64,000 bases of DNA from Candidula unifasciata (GCA_905116865.2 CAJHNH020001580.1:523196-587195), one strand, 5' to 3'; shown: positions 25,701 to 33,464, numbered from the stretch's first letter. The notes: generated by a model from the letters alone, not told the origin. Translations and numbers: made by a program.

Positions 25701-28700
25701 TTTTTAAATTTTCCTGTAAGATTGTGTGTGCATACCTTGTTTTTGTGTATCCATCATCATATATGATGTAATTCACGAAGTACAGTGTATGTAGATTATT
25801 TTCAAAATTCCCTGAGTGGGTTCTGGGACCTTCCTGTGAGAGAAAAACAAAGACGCACTGCCACACTAAAAATCATGTCATAAATACGGTTTACTCTCCA
25901 AGTCAGAGTGCATCTGCCTGAGAAGTGAGGTGTCAACAGTTTACAGACAAATAAGTCAGAGTGCATCTGCCTGAGAAGTTAGGTGTCAACAGTTTACAGA
26001 CAAATAAGTCAGAACTGTAAAACAGATGTGCATGCAAAATTCTAGTTCTAGAACAAGACTAAAGTTCAGGAGTGGTCAAACAACCAGAACTTTAGGCTAG
26101 CGTTTAAGCCGGTAAATGCAAAGTACAAGAAGAAGATGATTTTCAAAATTTTTCTTAGCTCCCAGTTCAACCAAGCCTAAGGTGGATACCAGGTACTGTC
26201 CTGGCAAGTAAAGGCATGCAAGGGTGTGCTCAAGTGCTTGGCACTACAGTCAGCGTTGTTAAGATTGTTTAGCTTCTATTCAGAGAGGTGAAAAGTAAAA
26301 TTAAGTAACCTGCCAATGACCCATAGAGCATATCCGGATCAACCCAACCTCCTTGTGGTGCACGCCAGAAAACTGAAGTTGTAAAGTTTCATGCTAATGG
26401 GGCAATGGATCGCCTGGGATCAATCAGGTAAGATTTTCTTGTACTGCCATGCGATGGACCTAGCAAGCCAGCGGTGGTGTAATCAAAAACCTAGCAAGCC
26501 AACACCGGTGTAATCAAGGACCTAGCAAGCCAGCAGTGGTGTAATCAAGGACCTAACAAGCCAACAGTGGTGCTATCAAGGACCTAACAAGCCAACAGTG
26601 GTGTAATCAAGGACCTAGCAAGCCAGCGGTGGTGTAATCAAGGACCTAGCAAGCCAGCAGAGGTGTAATCAAGGACCTAGCAAGCCAACAGTGGTGTAAT
26701 CAAGGACCTAGCAAGCCAACAGTGGTGTAATCAAGGACCTAGCAAGCCAACAGTGGTGTAATCAAGGACCTAGCAAGCCAGCGGTGGTGTAATCAAGGAC
26801 CTAGAAAGCCAACAGTGGTGTAATCAAGGACCTAGCAAGCCAGCGGTGGTGTAATCAAGGACCTGGCAAGCCAACAGTGGTGTAATCAAGGACCTAGCAA
26901 GCCAACAGTGGTGTAATCAAGGACCTAGCAAGCCAACAGTGGTGTAATCAAGGACCTAGCAAGCCAGCGGTGGTGTAATCAAGGACCTAGCAAGCCAACA
27001 GTGGTGTAATCAAGGATCTAGCAAGCCAGCGGTGGTGTAATCAAGGACCTGGCAAGCCAACGGTGGTGTAATCAAGGACCTGGCAAGCCAACGGTGGTGT
27101 AATCAAGGACCTAGCAAGCCAACAGTGGTGTAATCAAGGATCTAGCAAGCCAACGGTGGTGTAATCAAGGACCTAGCAAGCCAGCGGTGGTGTAATCAAG
27201 GACCTAGCAAGCCAACAGTGGTGTAATCAAGGACCTAGCAAGCCAGCGGTGGTGTAATCAAGGACCTAGCAAGCCAACAGTGGTGTAATCAAGGACCTAG
27301 CAAGCCAACAGTGGTGTAATCAAGGACCTAGCAAGCCAACAGTGGTGTAATCGAGGACCTAGCAAGCCAACAGTAGTGTAATCAAGGACCTAGCAAGCCA
27401 ACGGTGGTGTAATCAAGGACCTAGCAAGCCAGCGGTGGTGTAATCAAGGACCTAGAAAGCCAACAGTGGTGTAATCAAGGACCTAGCAAGCCAGCGGTGG
27501 TGTAATCAAGGACCTAGCAAGCCAACAGTGGTGTAATCAAGGACCTAGCAAGCCAACAGTGGTGTAATCAAGGACCTAGCAAGCCAACAGTGGTGTAATC
27601 GAGGACCTAGCAAGCCAACAGTGGTGTAATCGAGGACCTAGCAAGCCAACAGTGGTGTAATCAACCACTTGCAGAACCAACCCCAGCACTTTCTGACTGT
27701 TGTGGTTTTTCTAGGCAAATTTACGTCCAGTAGTTTGCCAATGCTTTCTAGATGGGGTCATCTCTCGGTACCACTGTTGAAACCAGTGCAAGACAAACCG
27801 TCCGCAGCAGGGATCGAATCCGGCACCCTGGCATTACGAAGCGCGTTCGCAACGCCTAAGCCAAAGAAGCCAACAATCAATCAACCACTACTTCACAAAA
27901 AGGAATCAATTATAGGACACTCTTGTAGATACTGGACTGACAATGCTAAAGGTCATGACCCTAGGCTACACACTGGTAACAGTGAGACAAAAGAAGAAGT
28001 AAGGATGGCAGGCCAGATTTTTGCACATCATTAACCAAATGGTCAACACAAAAATAAGACTAGCCTCAAATGTCTGATGCACCAGTGGTGTCAATATGGT
28101 CCTTTACTTCACTTGTTTGGAGCTGAGGCAAATTTTTTGCTTCTGCTGGACGGTTGCCGATGCATTTTTGCTCCATTTGTAGACTGGATAAAGTTTCATC
28201 GCCCAGCTTCTGAGTTGACTGCATGGTGTGACACTGTGAGCTGTGGATTTCATTTGGAATGTTTTTTCAACTGTGACCAACCTGGTGGTGTGAATTGTAG
28301 ATTCAGAAAATGGCACGATGCCTGTCGTCGCAATGTTGGTGGTGCCCCTATGTGATTAAAATTAATCACGTGGGCAACTGCTGATCTGTTGGTGACTTCT
28401 GCTACTATTAATGATGAACTGCATTTCTAATGTCGGACTGTTTGTGTTAGCACTTCGGATGGCTACCGTATGCTTTAATGCGTGTGTATGCTAGATATGC
28501 TGAGACAGCAGTTTGTTAATCTCTCCACAAGAGACTGTGATGAACATTCGGTGTGTTTTTCGTTGGCATGGGAGCAGAGCAAAGATGGGGTGATACGTTT
28601 GCTATGAAACTGAAACTAAGACTACCAGATGTGGTCAAAGCCCTTTGGGAACAAGCAACGGAATCAGTTGAGAAAAAAAGATTATGGCCTGAAGAGAAGG

Positions 28701-31700
28701 AGGCACCTGGGTGTAACCAGAGGGTCTGGCCGGCTCATTACACTCAGAGGAAAGGCAAGACGGACTTTTAACAAGATTGTGCACCATCAGTATTAGAACT
28801 CTGCGCTGGCTGCTGAAGATGAGGATGGAGCATGCATGGGAATGCCCCAAGTGCTGTGATGTCAATTCTTGACTCAACTCAACTGGTACCATCAGAATTT
28901 GGAAATCGGTGTTGGCTGTTGAAAATGAGGCAGAAGTGTAACCTTTATGAGAATGCCCTGAGTGCTGTGACATCGACTCGTAACTCAAACAGAGATGCCA
29001 GATCCTGCAACAAAATGATGTAATCCAGATATCACTCATTTGAATTTTTTTTAACCCATACTCAGCTGGTGAAATCATTTATATTCTAAACTTAAAATTA
29101 GCCTAAATATATACAAAGGCAGTTTAGAATAAAAACATATTTACATATCGGTGCATTTTTTGTATTGGATAAAAGGGTACTGCGTCCGTTTAACAGGTTC
29201 CTTTCAATCCAATCTTTGGATTCTGACCACAGTTTGAGCCTGCCTGCTTTCATATAAAAGTCCAGTGCACTGTAGATACTGTTTAAGCTGCATGCCAAGG
29301 AAAACCCAATCCATTCTTTGTTCTTCCAACACAAGGATGCAGCAATAATGCCTGAGAGACGTCTGCACACAAAATATTTGTTTATAAGAATTAGTGTCAA
29401 ACATCATAACAGAAGAAATAACAGCAAAATGTATCTGCCACTAACAGACATAATCATCATCATCAGGTGCCTTGCCAACTGGCGTTGGCGATCATGCCTC
29501 TCCACAATCTCCTGCAGCATGTATCAGTTTGTGTGCTGACACACCTTTGTGCCATGCAACAAGACTGTCAAGAATCTTCTTTCTTGTATTCCTTTATCTC
29601 TCCTTCCACTTATCTTTCCAGTGGTCACAAAATGTTCCATTTTCCCTCTTCCTATAACATGGCCGATAAATGATGACTGTCTCCTTCTGATACCTGTGAT
29701 AAGCTGTCTTCAGGCTCTGGCCTTTTTTCAAAACCTCTTAGTTGCTCTTTTAAGCAGTCCGAGGTATTTAATGCATTCTTCTGTAAAACCACATCTCTGA
29801 GGCCTCAAGAAATGATTGGCACTTTTCCTTTTCGTCTTTCCAGACAATAGTGTTATACTGCGCTATAAGGAGGCATGAGACTCACAGCCCATGGCTATGG
29901 CAAGTATGACTAGCAAGACCCGCCCATGTCAAGAAAATGTTCCACAATGATAGCATGGGATTTCAGGACCATTGTTAAAAACATTTGTGTTTAATCCGTT
30001 TCTTTTCAGACGCTCAGCTCTTATCCTTTCTGAAATCATTTCCACACAACGTGGTCCATGGCATTTTGTTCCCATGAGTCCACCTCAGTACCTGTATCAT
30101 TCATGTCCCACTTGCACACATCTTTATACCATAGTAGAGGTCGGCCTCGACATCTTCTTCCTGCCTTTAATTCACCATAAAGGATATCCTTAGGGACTCT
30201 GCCATCCTCCATTCTCCAGGTGTGACCCAGCCACCTGAGCCTTCGTAGACTGAGCATTGAAAAGACTTGTAGTACCTGCTCTTTCCAGTACCTCAGTGTT
30301 TGTGATTTTGTCCTGCCACTTAATGCACAATAATAGATACAACAAACAACTATTATTAGTGTTCCATTAGGGGGCTTCAAATAGAAACCTTAAAAGTGTG
30401 TCAGAAATCGCAATAAGCATGTCATTTACTTGTAATTTGTCAATATTGTTAAGTTTAACAACAAGCACAAGACATCATGGTACAGATAACCATGGTGACA
30501 TCATAATGACAGTTAAAAGACGGCCGCCCCACTTCAACGTGCAACAAAGAGGAGCAGTGTTCTGTTATCTGATCAATGATGGAGTGAAATCTATGCAAAT
30601 GTTCATTGTTCATGTAAAGTTCATCTTTATCACACATGACTATAAGTGCTCCGATCTCCTCCTGAGTATGTCTCCAAGTGTTTTTAGGCCAACAATTCCC
30701 AGCCTGTTTTGGTTATTGTAAAGACAGGTGGTCTTCCGCATGGTTTTCCTGTCTCGTGGCCTTAACTGGTGTACCCAGGGTATGCAGTCTATTCAGTGAA
30801 AAATCATTTTTCTACGAAAGTGAAATTCTCACGTTTAGTCTCTCATATGGCATTGCTGATGTCTCTCCTGTCCATAGAGGGCCCTTTCCTGATAGTCGCA
30901 CTGCCAGCCAGAGCGTCTGCTCTCTCACTGCCTTTCACACCAATCTATGGAAATTCATCTGTGAATTATGTCAACCGTGTGGCAATGTCACTCACAGTAG
31001 GTCATTTTTCCTGTATGAGATCTTCAATGGCTGCAATCAACTATAGGTCACAAATAGTGTACTTGAGCCGGTCGTGGACAGTGGGTTGGTGTGAGCGTGT
31101 GTGTTATTCTTCAAGTTTCAGTTCCATGCAGCACTACTGTTTCAACATTTAAAATAAATATAATAAGCTGGTTACAAAATTTTATTTCTATTGACTTCCA
31201 GATTCTCAAACATTACAAAAGCTCCTCAACTTTTGTATTCTTAGATCCCAGGTTGTACACCCTTTCTGTACTGTTGTCTAATTACTGCTTAGATATATAC
31301 TCCACAAACATGTTATATGAAAGCATTAACATTACAAGGCTGTAGGAAGAAAAACAGTTTTGTTTCTTTGTTAATTTTCTGTGTAAGATTCTTTACAGCA
31401 ACACTAGGTTTACCTACTGTGATGTAGCTAGTTCCCAATGACTTAGTTTCTCATTTCAGCCACTTGGTAATACAGATAAGAGAAACATTATAGTATCTGA
31501 CTCCCAGCCTGCATTGAGTGAAATTAAAACTGGACTGACGTGGCCTGACTTATTGAGCTTTGTTACTTCCATTTTAGAGAGACTTATATAGGTATAAGTA
31601 AAGGACCCTTTTCCACACCTTTAGGAGTATAGGGCACATGGGGCTAGACCTATATTTTTATAGACCAACCGGCACAAGATGGGTGATGTGGTTAGCATCA

Positions 31701-33317
31701 AGCCGGTTGCCTTTACTTCCCGGGACTGCACCCGGTACCCACTCAAGGCTGGGTTGACCTGGGAGACAAGGTCCTTTTTGAAAATAGTCCGGCTCTATAC
31801 AGATATACTGTCCAAAGAAATCAGGAGCACAAGGCAATGAACAAGCTACATAAGTGACAGCATTAAGAACACTCATAAGGTAAACACTCTGCTGGCTACC
31901 AATGAATCATTGCTACTAGAAGGTACAGCTTCTGCAGCATGTTTCTATTCCAAATTTACATACTGGTGTTACCTTTTCTTTGGAGTTAACAAAGCTGGCT
32001 GAGAATGATAGCATGTTGCATGGATAACGCAGTCTCTTCACCAGGCTTTGTGCTTTGGATATGTGCAAATTAATCCCTGACATTATTTGTATCGTATAGG
32101 ATGTGTTTTCCATGACTCTCTATAGCACAGTGGAACACAAGGACATAAGAGAGGACAAAAATGACAAGTTTAAAATCAATGTGAAGATGAAACAATCATC
32201 ACCAATGCATTTCATTCTGGTGACAGAGCATCTACGGGTTTGCCCTGTCACCAAAAAATGAATCCATGAAACTGAAAGTGATACTATAACTCTGTTACAG
32301 TTAGTTATTTCAATTCAACTCTTTCAGCACCAGAGAACAGTTAAGTTAGTTATAAATAAACATATGATGAGTTCCTTTGTGCCCAAAGAGTTAATAAGTA
32401 GTTCTTTCAAATTAACAAAAATAGAAGACAGAGACTGCAAAACAAAAAAGGTTGAATAAATCAAATCAATACCTAGTCTGGTTGTCATTTCCTGTAAACA
32501 GTGGTCCCCCTTCTGAGCCAGGTATGCAACGAGCATCAGTCAAAATCCAACATCCCTGCGTGCCACTGACATTGCAAACAACACCTCTGCTGAAGGAGTT
32601 GAAAAATAACAAGGGATTCTGACTGCCAAATGGTGTGGCTACAATTTCTGCAAAGTCTCCTATTTGACAGTTGTGTGACTTCAATAACAATGGTCTCAGT
32701 GATGATAACAAATAATTATTCTGAGAATTTAAACTTAAGGGTGCAATTTTCAGAAGCAAAAAGTAACTGAGCAAATTAAAGCAAACATTATTTTCATCTA
32801 TGTCTGTCATGTCGTGTTGTTGCAGAGATGTACTATCTTCAGAAGTTGAGTCTTCAGAGCAATCGGTAGTGAAGGTCCAATTACTGTCAGGCATAATTTT
32901 TGCTAGAGTCTTGGCGAAATCAGCATTTCTGAATGCATAAAGCAATACACATTTAACACGAATAAAAGACGCTGATGTTACAGTGTTTCTGCCCGGTTCT
33001 GACAAATTATCACTTGATTCTCTTGCTATAGGAGCTGGATGTGTTGATTCAAATCGAGTCGACCATCTGTCATCAATTAACACCTCAAACTTAGAACTAT
33101 GAAGATCTGATCCTTTGATGACATGCTCATGTTTCAGTGATGAGTACAAAGATTTATCCTTGAGACAAAGCTCTGTCAGGATGGACCCATGAGATAAAAT
33201 AATGCCTCGAGAAGGACTGAGCAGAATCCCACAAGCAGAGCAGTCTTCTGCAATGTTTTCTATGTTCATTTTAACAATGCACCCCAAAGCTCGTAGGACG
33301 TCTTCCTGGCCAGTCAT
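9292..33317 (-). CDS. TYSND1: Peroxisomal leader-peptide-processing protease, TYSND1 (nine coding exons, complete)
   Basis: Joined coding exons, minus strand: 33317-32473, 29362-29145, 25281-25141, 21914-21750, 20006-19885, 18887-18799, 17022-16928, 13424-13347, 9326-9292. Lengths sum to 1788 nt, 595 residues plus stop; every junction is GT-AG and in phase. Human TYSND1 is 566 residues. The family is a peroxisomal matrix serine protease that removes PTS2 leaders and cleaves PTS1 beta-oxidation enzymes (ACOX1, SCP2, thiolase, HSD17B4). Seen here: an N-terminal degenerate trypsin-like half (about 1-350, with LTDARCIPGSEGGPLF), then the active half with His392 in ILTCGHVV, Asp430 in PYDIAIL, Ser507 in GASGGPLF, the NTVDKGSNSSYPHINMSIP segment, and C-terminal SKL (PTS1). 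No stop or frameshift, so the gene looks functional. An acceptor-like TTTTCATTTAG lies just 5' of the ATG (33331), so a further 5' UTR exon probably lies upstream. Family identity is near certain; individual boundaries are hand-called. Confidence 0.95.
9725..10640 (-). mobile_element. Penelope-like element, 3' part with GIY-YIG endonuclease
   Basis: The minus frame 10639-10139 (166 residues) has a Cys-rich stretch (CLRSTCKTCPF, then CESRN and CKRC) followed by NVIYAVICKRCSKAYIGETD and RKLADRFREHLSD, the GIY-YIG nuclease that follows the RT in Penelope-like elements. The open frame is uninterrupted to HTFI-stop. An AT-rich 3' UTR and a terminal segment with a hammerhead-like motif follow. The RT region is missing. 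Sits in the last TYSND1 intron. Confidence 0.8.
9785..9822 (-). ncRNA. Degenerate hammerhead-ribozyme-like motif of a Penelope element
   Basis: Minus strand: TTGAAAA, a GGCCGCCCGGTC-type hairpin, then GAAACG. This follows the order of a hammerhead core (CTGANGA, stem II, GAAA) with the first box altered. Hammerheads are known in Penelope-like terminal repeats. The change makes activity unlikely. Confidence 0.35.
10775..11690 (+). mobile_element. LINE reverse-transcriptase fragment
   Basis: Reads METGVKQGCVLSLMLFGTAI, LDFADDIMLLSSTHLDIQ (intact FADD catalytic box), FKLQIFNSCVIPVSTYGCES-type residues, then a degraded C-terminal tail. Stops and frameshifts throughout. Confidence 0.75.
11900..13258. 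repeat. 27-bp minisatellite, about 50 copies
   Basis: Unit ATTATAGGCTGGACCAACCT plus GGCAGAC; GAC/TAC/GAA variants are arranged in blocks. The period is a multiple of 3, so frames stay open on both strands; these are not genes. In the last TYSND1 intron. The core AGGCTGGxxCAACCTGGxAG resembles the SINE A body. Confidence 0.95.
13347..13424 (-). CDS. TYSND1: TYSND1 coding exon 8
   Basis: Acceptor CATCTTTCTACAG|ACC and donor TCAG|GTAAGG; 78 nt. Only one frame is open, and it is the one the previous exon's phase demands. It encodes SGLSACELTDYHVQKLWALD, which resembles the human SQTQDLGGLRELDR helix near the C-terminus. Confidence 0.85.
13651..13737. repeat. Compound microsatellite (G-run, GT, GC/GTGC)
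   Basis: Runs of G, then alternating GT, then GC and GTGC: a strongly Z-DNA-prone purine-pyrimidine alternation. Confidence 0.9.
13835..14781 (-). mobile_element. Mariner-like transposon with both inverted repeats, inactive
   Basis: Ends are inverted: GTCAATAAGTAAGTCACAAA at 13841-13860 and its complement at 14752-14771. The minus frame has LLLYNNAKPHTA and then YSPGLAPSNFTFFGPPK. Mariner transposases normally have aspartate at both of these catalytic positions (DNAxPH and YSPDLAP), so both are lost here. A right-hand TA flank is visible; the left flank is altered. About 945 bp, internally shortened. Confidence 0.8.
15125..16060 (-). mobile_element. LINE 3' half (RTE-like), minus strand
   Basis: Reads LEDLDFADDIALLSHKHEHI, GLRINTKKTKIMTNS, FTYLGNVVSLLGGTEEDIQS, IILPVLLYGAECWRMTKKD, HVMRMASDIPAKTALTWTPE and GRSRTAW-type tail residues to about 15270. 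Then comes a second LINE tail (RDRDLCRHMSACAVGRARDD) near 15130-15190. The catalytic FADD is intact; a stop splits the frame near 15772. Confidence 0.8.
16063..16300 (-). mobile_element. LINE C-terminal fragment (family of 7.2-8.2 kb)
   Basis: Reads LRIPWTARVTNNDCLKEANE and TTGKISGKGGRGRPIE, nearly the same as 7307-7558 (minus). Confidence 0.7.
16420..16645 (+). mobile_element. Retroposon family B, truncated
   Basis: GCGGGTTCTGGGGTCTTGTT, AATAGACCCACTGCCTCCC, GTGTGTCATAAAAGTTAAC, GTGACATTGCATCTGC and TTCTAGAGCAAAGAGTCCAG follow the family order. The 3' (GAA)n tail is absent. Confidence 0.65.
16928..17022 (-). CDS. TYSND1: TYSND1 coding exon 7
   Basis: Acceptor AAATTTTCAG|AGA and donor GGAG|GTCAGT; 95 nt. 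It encodes DKGSNSSYPHINMSIPAVSV, matching human RDNNTGATYPHLNFSIPITV. It is too short and too broken up by codon phase to stand out as an open frame; it was found by searching for the family motif. Confidence 0.93.
17258..17500 (+). repeat. Interspersed repeat family E, copy 1
   Basis: Shares long identical stretches with 19563-19795: GATAAACACCCGGTGACACA, GGATGAGGATCACC, ATGGAGAGGT and GCCAGGGTGG. Unknown family; no coding capacity or TIR seen. Confidence 0.6.
17740..18550 (+). pseudogene. Second mariner-like transposase relic
   Basis: Plus frames read ELMRQVYGDNLLSRAQIFSW and YSRFKSS, the mariner helix-turn-helix region. Later, in broken frames, come FLLRDNAPA and FPKLN/PLKGRFFEDI-like residues. 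Stops, a C-run frameshift (18118-18126) and an internal deletion rule out activity. No clear inverted repeats found. Confidence 0.7.
18799..18887 (-). CDS. TYSND1: TYSND1 coding exon 6 (catalytic Ser)
   Basis: Acceptor TTATTTTCAG|TCT and donor ACAGT|GTAAGT; 89 nt. It encodes STCAVHAGASGGPLFNT with nucleophile Ser507, then GDLVGIVVCNT. This is the most diagnostic TYSND1 segment (human TTCAVHSGSSGGPLF). Confidence 0.96.
19563..19795 (+). repeat. Interspersed repeat family E, copy 2
   Basis: Partner of 17258-17500, in the same orientation, in the TYSND1 intron between exons 5 and 6. Carries an extra GGCTCTGTTTAGGGCTCGC relative to copy 1. Confidence 0.6.
19885..20006 (-). CDS. TYSND1: TYSND1 coding exon 5
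   Basis: Acceptor TTGCTGCCAG|GTG and donor ACAG|GTAATG; 122 nt, ending in phase 0. It encodes ERVFVVGHALFSTELDLQPS and then GVIAKVVTFKGQSVMIQ, matching the strand between Asp and Ser in TYSND1 (human AVSVVGFGVFG ... GTPVMLQ). Confidence 0.93.
20125..20240 (+). mobile_element. Retroposon family B fragment
   Basis: TTTACCCACTGCCTCTAACA and GCATGTCATAAAAGGCAACG match the family centre; both ends are missing. Confidence 0.5.
20380..21000 (-). mobile_element. Penelope-like element copy 2 with an inverted end
   Basis: Minus strand 20965-20756 encodes the last 69 residues of the GIY-YIG ORF (DIDKKTLKPIPLHFNSPDHS to HTFI-stop). The 3' UTR follows, and the terminal segment is nearly identical to 9740-9830. 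At 20961 the sequence switches strand: 20961-20996 encodes DHTTRLALENRLIH on the plus strand, an inverted piece of the same ORF. It contains the same hammerhead-like motif at 20460-20490. Confidence 0.75.
21236..21262. repeat. Poly-G tract
   Basis: About 23 G with little interruption; one of many long G-runs in the window (also 8885, 13651, 18956, 21930, 38180, 40932, 60423, 62195). Confidence 0.9.
21280..21395 (+). mobile_element. SINE family A fragment
   Basis: GGGTACCAGGCAATGTCCTG, AAAGTAAAGGCAGCTGG, GCTGACCATATCACCC and ATGAGCCTAGCATCATATGC. Confidence 0.65.
21750..21914 (-). CDS. TYSND1: TYSND1 coding exon 4 (catalytic Asp)
   Basis: Acceptor CCGTTTTTACAG|TAC, 165 nt. It encodes FQKPYDIAILKC with catalytic Asp430 and ends SPKL plus one base. 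The donor CTTG|GTTGGT is weak, but it is the only one that keeps the phase and joins to GERVFVVG as expected for the family. Confidence 0.9.
22330..23000 (-). mobile_element. LINE fragment, minus strand
   Basis: Degraded frames on the minus strand read QRLRYLGSIFISDGRIDRN and ETPGYPSRDRK, the RT C-terminal part. Confidence 0.55.
23120..23409 (+). mobile_element. Retroposon family B with target-site duplication
   Basis: Flanked by the 11-bp direct repeat ATAAAAGAAAC (23109-23119 and 23410-23420). Order: GTGTGGGTTCCGGGTCCCC, AATAGACCCACTGCCTCCC, TCAGAGTGCATCTGCC, GGACGAGCAACCAGAACTTT, CAGCTGGTGAACGCAAAGAA and a (GAA)n tail. The TSD and the tail show target-primed retroposition. Confidence 0.8.
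23421..23765 (+). mobile_element. LINE C-terminal fragment
   Basis: The frame reads RCLRKTAGVTRRDKIRNKVI, IKWFPQLERMPSDAIPYKAY and GRSRTRWEDNIRETL: the tail of an RT ORF. Related to 35145-35333 (minus). Confidence 0.65.
24410..24590 (-). mobile_element. Retroposon family B, minus strand
   Basis: The reverse complement has CTTCACAGTGGATCTGCCTG and the CCAGTGAACTTGAA end, in family order. Confidence 0.5.
24600..24828. repeat. 58-bp minisatellite, 4 copies
   Basis: Copies start at CAAGGTC (24601, 24659, 24717, 24775) and carry CAGTTGGGAACCTTGTCCCA and GAAGACTACATCACC. Confidence 0.9.
24878..25128 (+). mobile_element. Retroposon family B inserted at a TYSND1 splice donor
   Basis: Direct repeats AATGACACTC at 24868-24877 and 25129-25138 flank the copy. 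The right repeat overlaps the exon 3 donor (minus-strand GTGAGTGTCATT, 25140 downward). Inside are AATAAAGCCACTGCCTCTCC, TCAGAGTGCATCTGCC and a purine tail ending AGAAGAAAAAG. Confidence 0.85.
25141..25281 (-). CDS. TYSND1: TYSND1 coding exon 3 (catalytic His)
   Basis: Acceptor AATTTTTAG|ATG and donor GATG|GTGAGT; 141 nt. It encodes the start of the active protease domain, VAVRVGSTWGSGIIVDR, then ILTCGHVV with catalytic His392. The donor's first intron bases coincide with the target-site duplication of a family B retroposon inserted at 24878-25128. Confidence 0.95.
25810..26138 (+). mobile_element. Retroposon family B with internal duplication
   Basis: Flanked by the 12-bp direct repeat ATTTTCAAAATT (25798-25809 and 26139-26150). 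An internal segment of about 58 bp (AAGTCAGAGTGCATCTGCCT to AGACAAAT) is duplicated in tandem. Confidence 0.8.
26155..26235 (+). mobile_element. SINE family A fragment
   Basis: AGCTCCCAGTTCAACCAAGC, GATACCAGGTACTGTCCTGG, then AAGTAAAGGCA. Confidence 0.5.
26445..27662. repeat. 31-bp minisatellite, about 39 copies
   Basis: Unit GGACCTAGCAAGCCAACAGT plus GGTGTAATCAA, with AACAG/GCGG/ACGG variants. In the TYSND1 intron between exons 2 and 3. Confidence 0.95.
27665..27885 (-). mobile_element. SINE family C (tRNA-derived)
   Basis: On the minus strand it starts TTGGCTTAGGCGTTGCGAAC (A box) and has GGATTCGATCCCTGC (B box), then a body shared with 1725-1945 (GGCAAACTACTGGACGTAAA). Confidence 0.7.
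27886..28550. other. No recognisable gene
   Basis: Intron sequence of TYSND1 with chance frames on both strands; the 92-residue plus frame at 28077 has no family resemblance I recognise. Confidence 0.45.
28560..29010 (+). mobile_element. I-type LINE 3' end, with duplicated tail
   Basis: Frames read RLPDVVKALWEQATES and later RTLRWLLKMRMEHAWECPKC, then a second partial copy of the tail (ECPECCD). Related to 50865-51125 and 55891-56520. Confidence 0.65.
29145..29362 (-). CDS. TYSND1: TYSND1 coding exon 2
   Basis: Acceptor TTGTGTGCAG|ACG and donor ATAT|GTAAAT; enters in phase 2 and leaves in phase 1, 218 nt. It encodes GIIAASLCWKNKEWIGFSLA, which aligns with the human ALVALVVAPLCWKAGEWVGFTL stretch joining the two protease-like halves. 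A second potential reading runs past the donor to a stop, but only the ATAT|GTAAAT donor fits the phase of the next exon. Confidence 0.9.
29440..29780 (-). mobile_element. LINE C-terminal fragment, minus strand
   Basis: Reads RKMEHFVTTGKISGRRDKGI and ends with a PVGKAPDDDD-type tail, related to 3195-3480. Confidence 0.6.
30000..30365 (-). mobile_element. LINE C-terminal fragment, minus strand
   Basis: Reads LRRLRWLGHTWRMEDGRVPK, DILYGELKAGRRCRGRPLLW and YKDVCKWDM: a very common invertebrate LINE tail. Confidence 0.75.
30380..31060 (-). mobile_element. I-type LINE fragment with RNase H remnant
   Basis: The minus strand has SERADALAGSATIRKGPSMDR, the end of an RNase H domain as in I-clade LINEs, followed by a degraded 3' part. 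No coding capacity remains. Confidence 0.55.
31585..31810 (-). mobile_element. SINE family A body
   Basis: AAAGGACCCTTTTCCACACC, GGGGCTAGACCTATATTTTT, TAGACCAACCGGCACAAG, GCCTTTACTTCCCGGGA and GGGTTGACCTGGGAGAC on the plus strand, i.e. a minus copy. The head is missing. In TYSND1 intron 1. Confidence 0.7.
32313..32394. mobile_element. Degenerate TTAA-flanked miniature element
   Basis: Ends TTCAACTCTTTCAGCACC and GTGCCCAAAGAGTTAA are imperfect inverted repeats and resemble those of the 146-bp element at 57818-57963. About 82 bp. Confidence 0.45.
32473..33317 (-). CDS. TYSND1: TYSND1 coding exon 1 (N-terminal pseudo-protease half)
   Basis: Encodes residues 1-281 plus two bases. It starts MTGQEDVLRALGCIVKM. 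An upstream in-frame ATG exists but lies beyond an intron-acceptor-like tract, so 33317 was preferred. It contains CGILLSPSRGIILSHGSIL, which mirrors the WGSGIIVDRDKGIILTCGHV motif of the active half, and TDARCIPGSEGGPLFTG, matching the human TDARCLPGTEGG region. It ends CTAG|GTATTG in phase 2. The middle (about 130-220) is Ser/Asp/Glu-rich and poorly conserved. Confidence 0.93.
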
Positions 33318-33464
33318 GTTTGACGTTAAATCTAAATGAAAATAAAAAAAATAAAAACATTTGCTAACATGTAATGATATTGTTAAAAAAATCATTTACA
33401 AACGTGAGGCCAACTGTTGCCTGTGTGCTACTGGGATACATGAGGGAAGCAAAGGATAGAAATA

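Noticed and set aside
26445..27662. Regular 31-bp repeats considered as a CRISPR array
   Set aside because: There are no unique spacers between copies, the context is a eukaryotic intron, and no cas genes are present.
28077..28355. 92-residue Cys-containing frame as a small secreted protein
   Set aside because: No signal peptide, no splice context, the opposite strand is also open, and it is surrounded by repeats.
29098..29144. Extension of TYSND1 exon 2 to the stop at the end of its open frame
   Set aside because: The donor ATAT|GTAAAT at 29145 gives the phase needed for exon 3; reading on would end the protein before the catalytic domain.
33318..33395. Upstream in-frame ATG for TYSND1 at 33395
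   Set aside because: The segment is a T-rich tract ending TTTTCATTTAG, which looks like an intron acceptor; the encoded FYFFYF stretch is unlike the family N-terminus.
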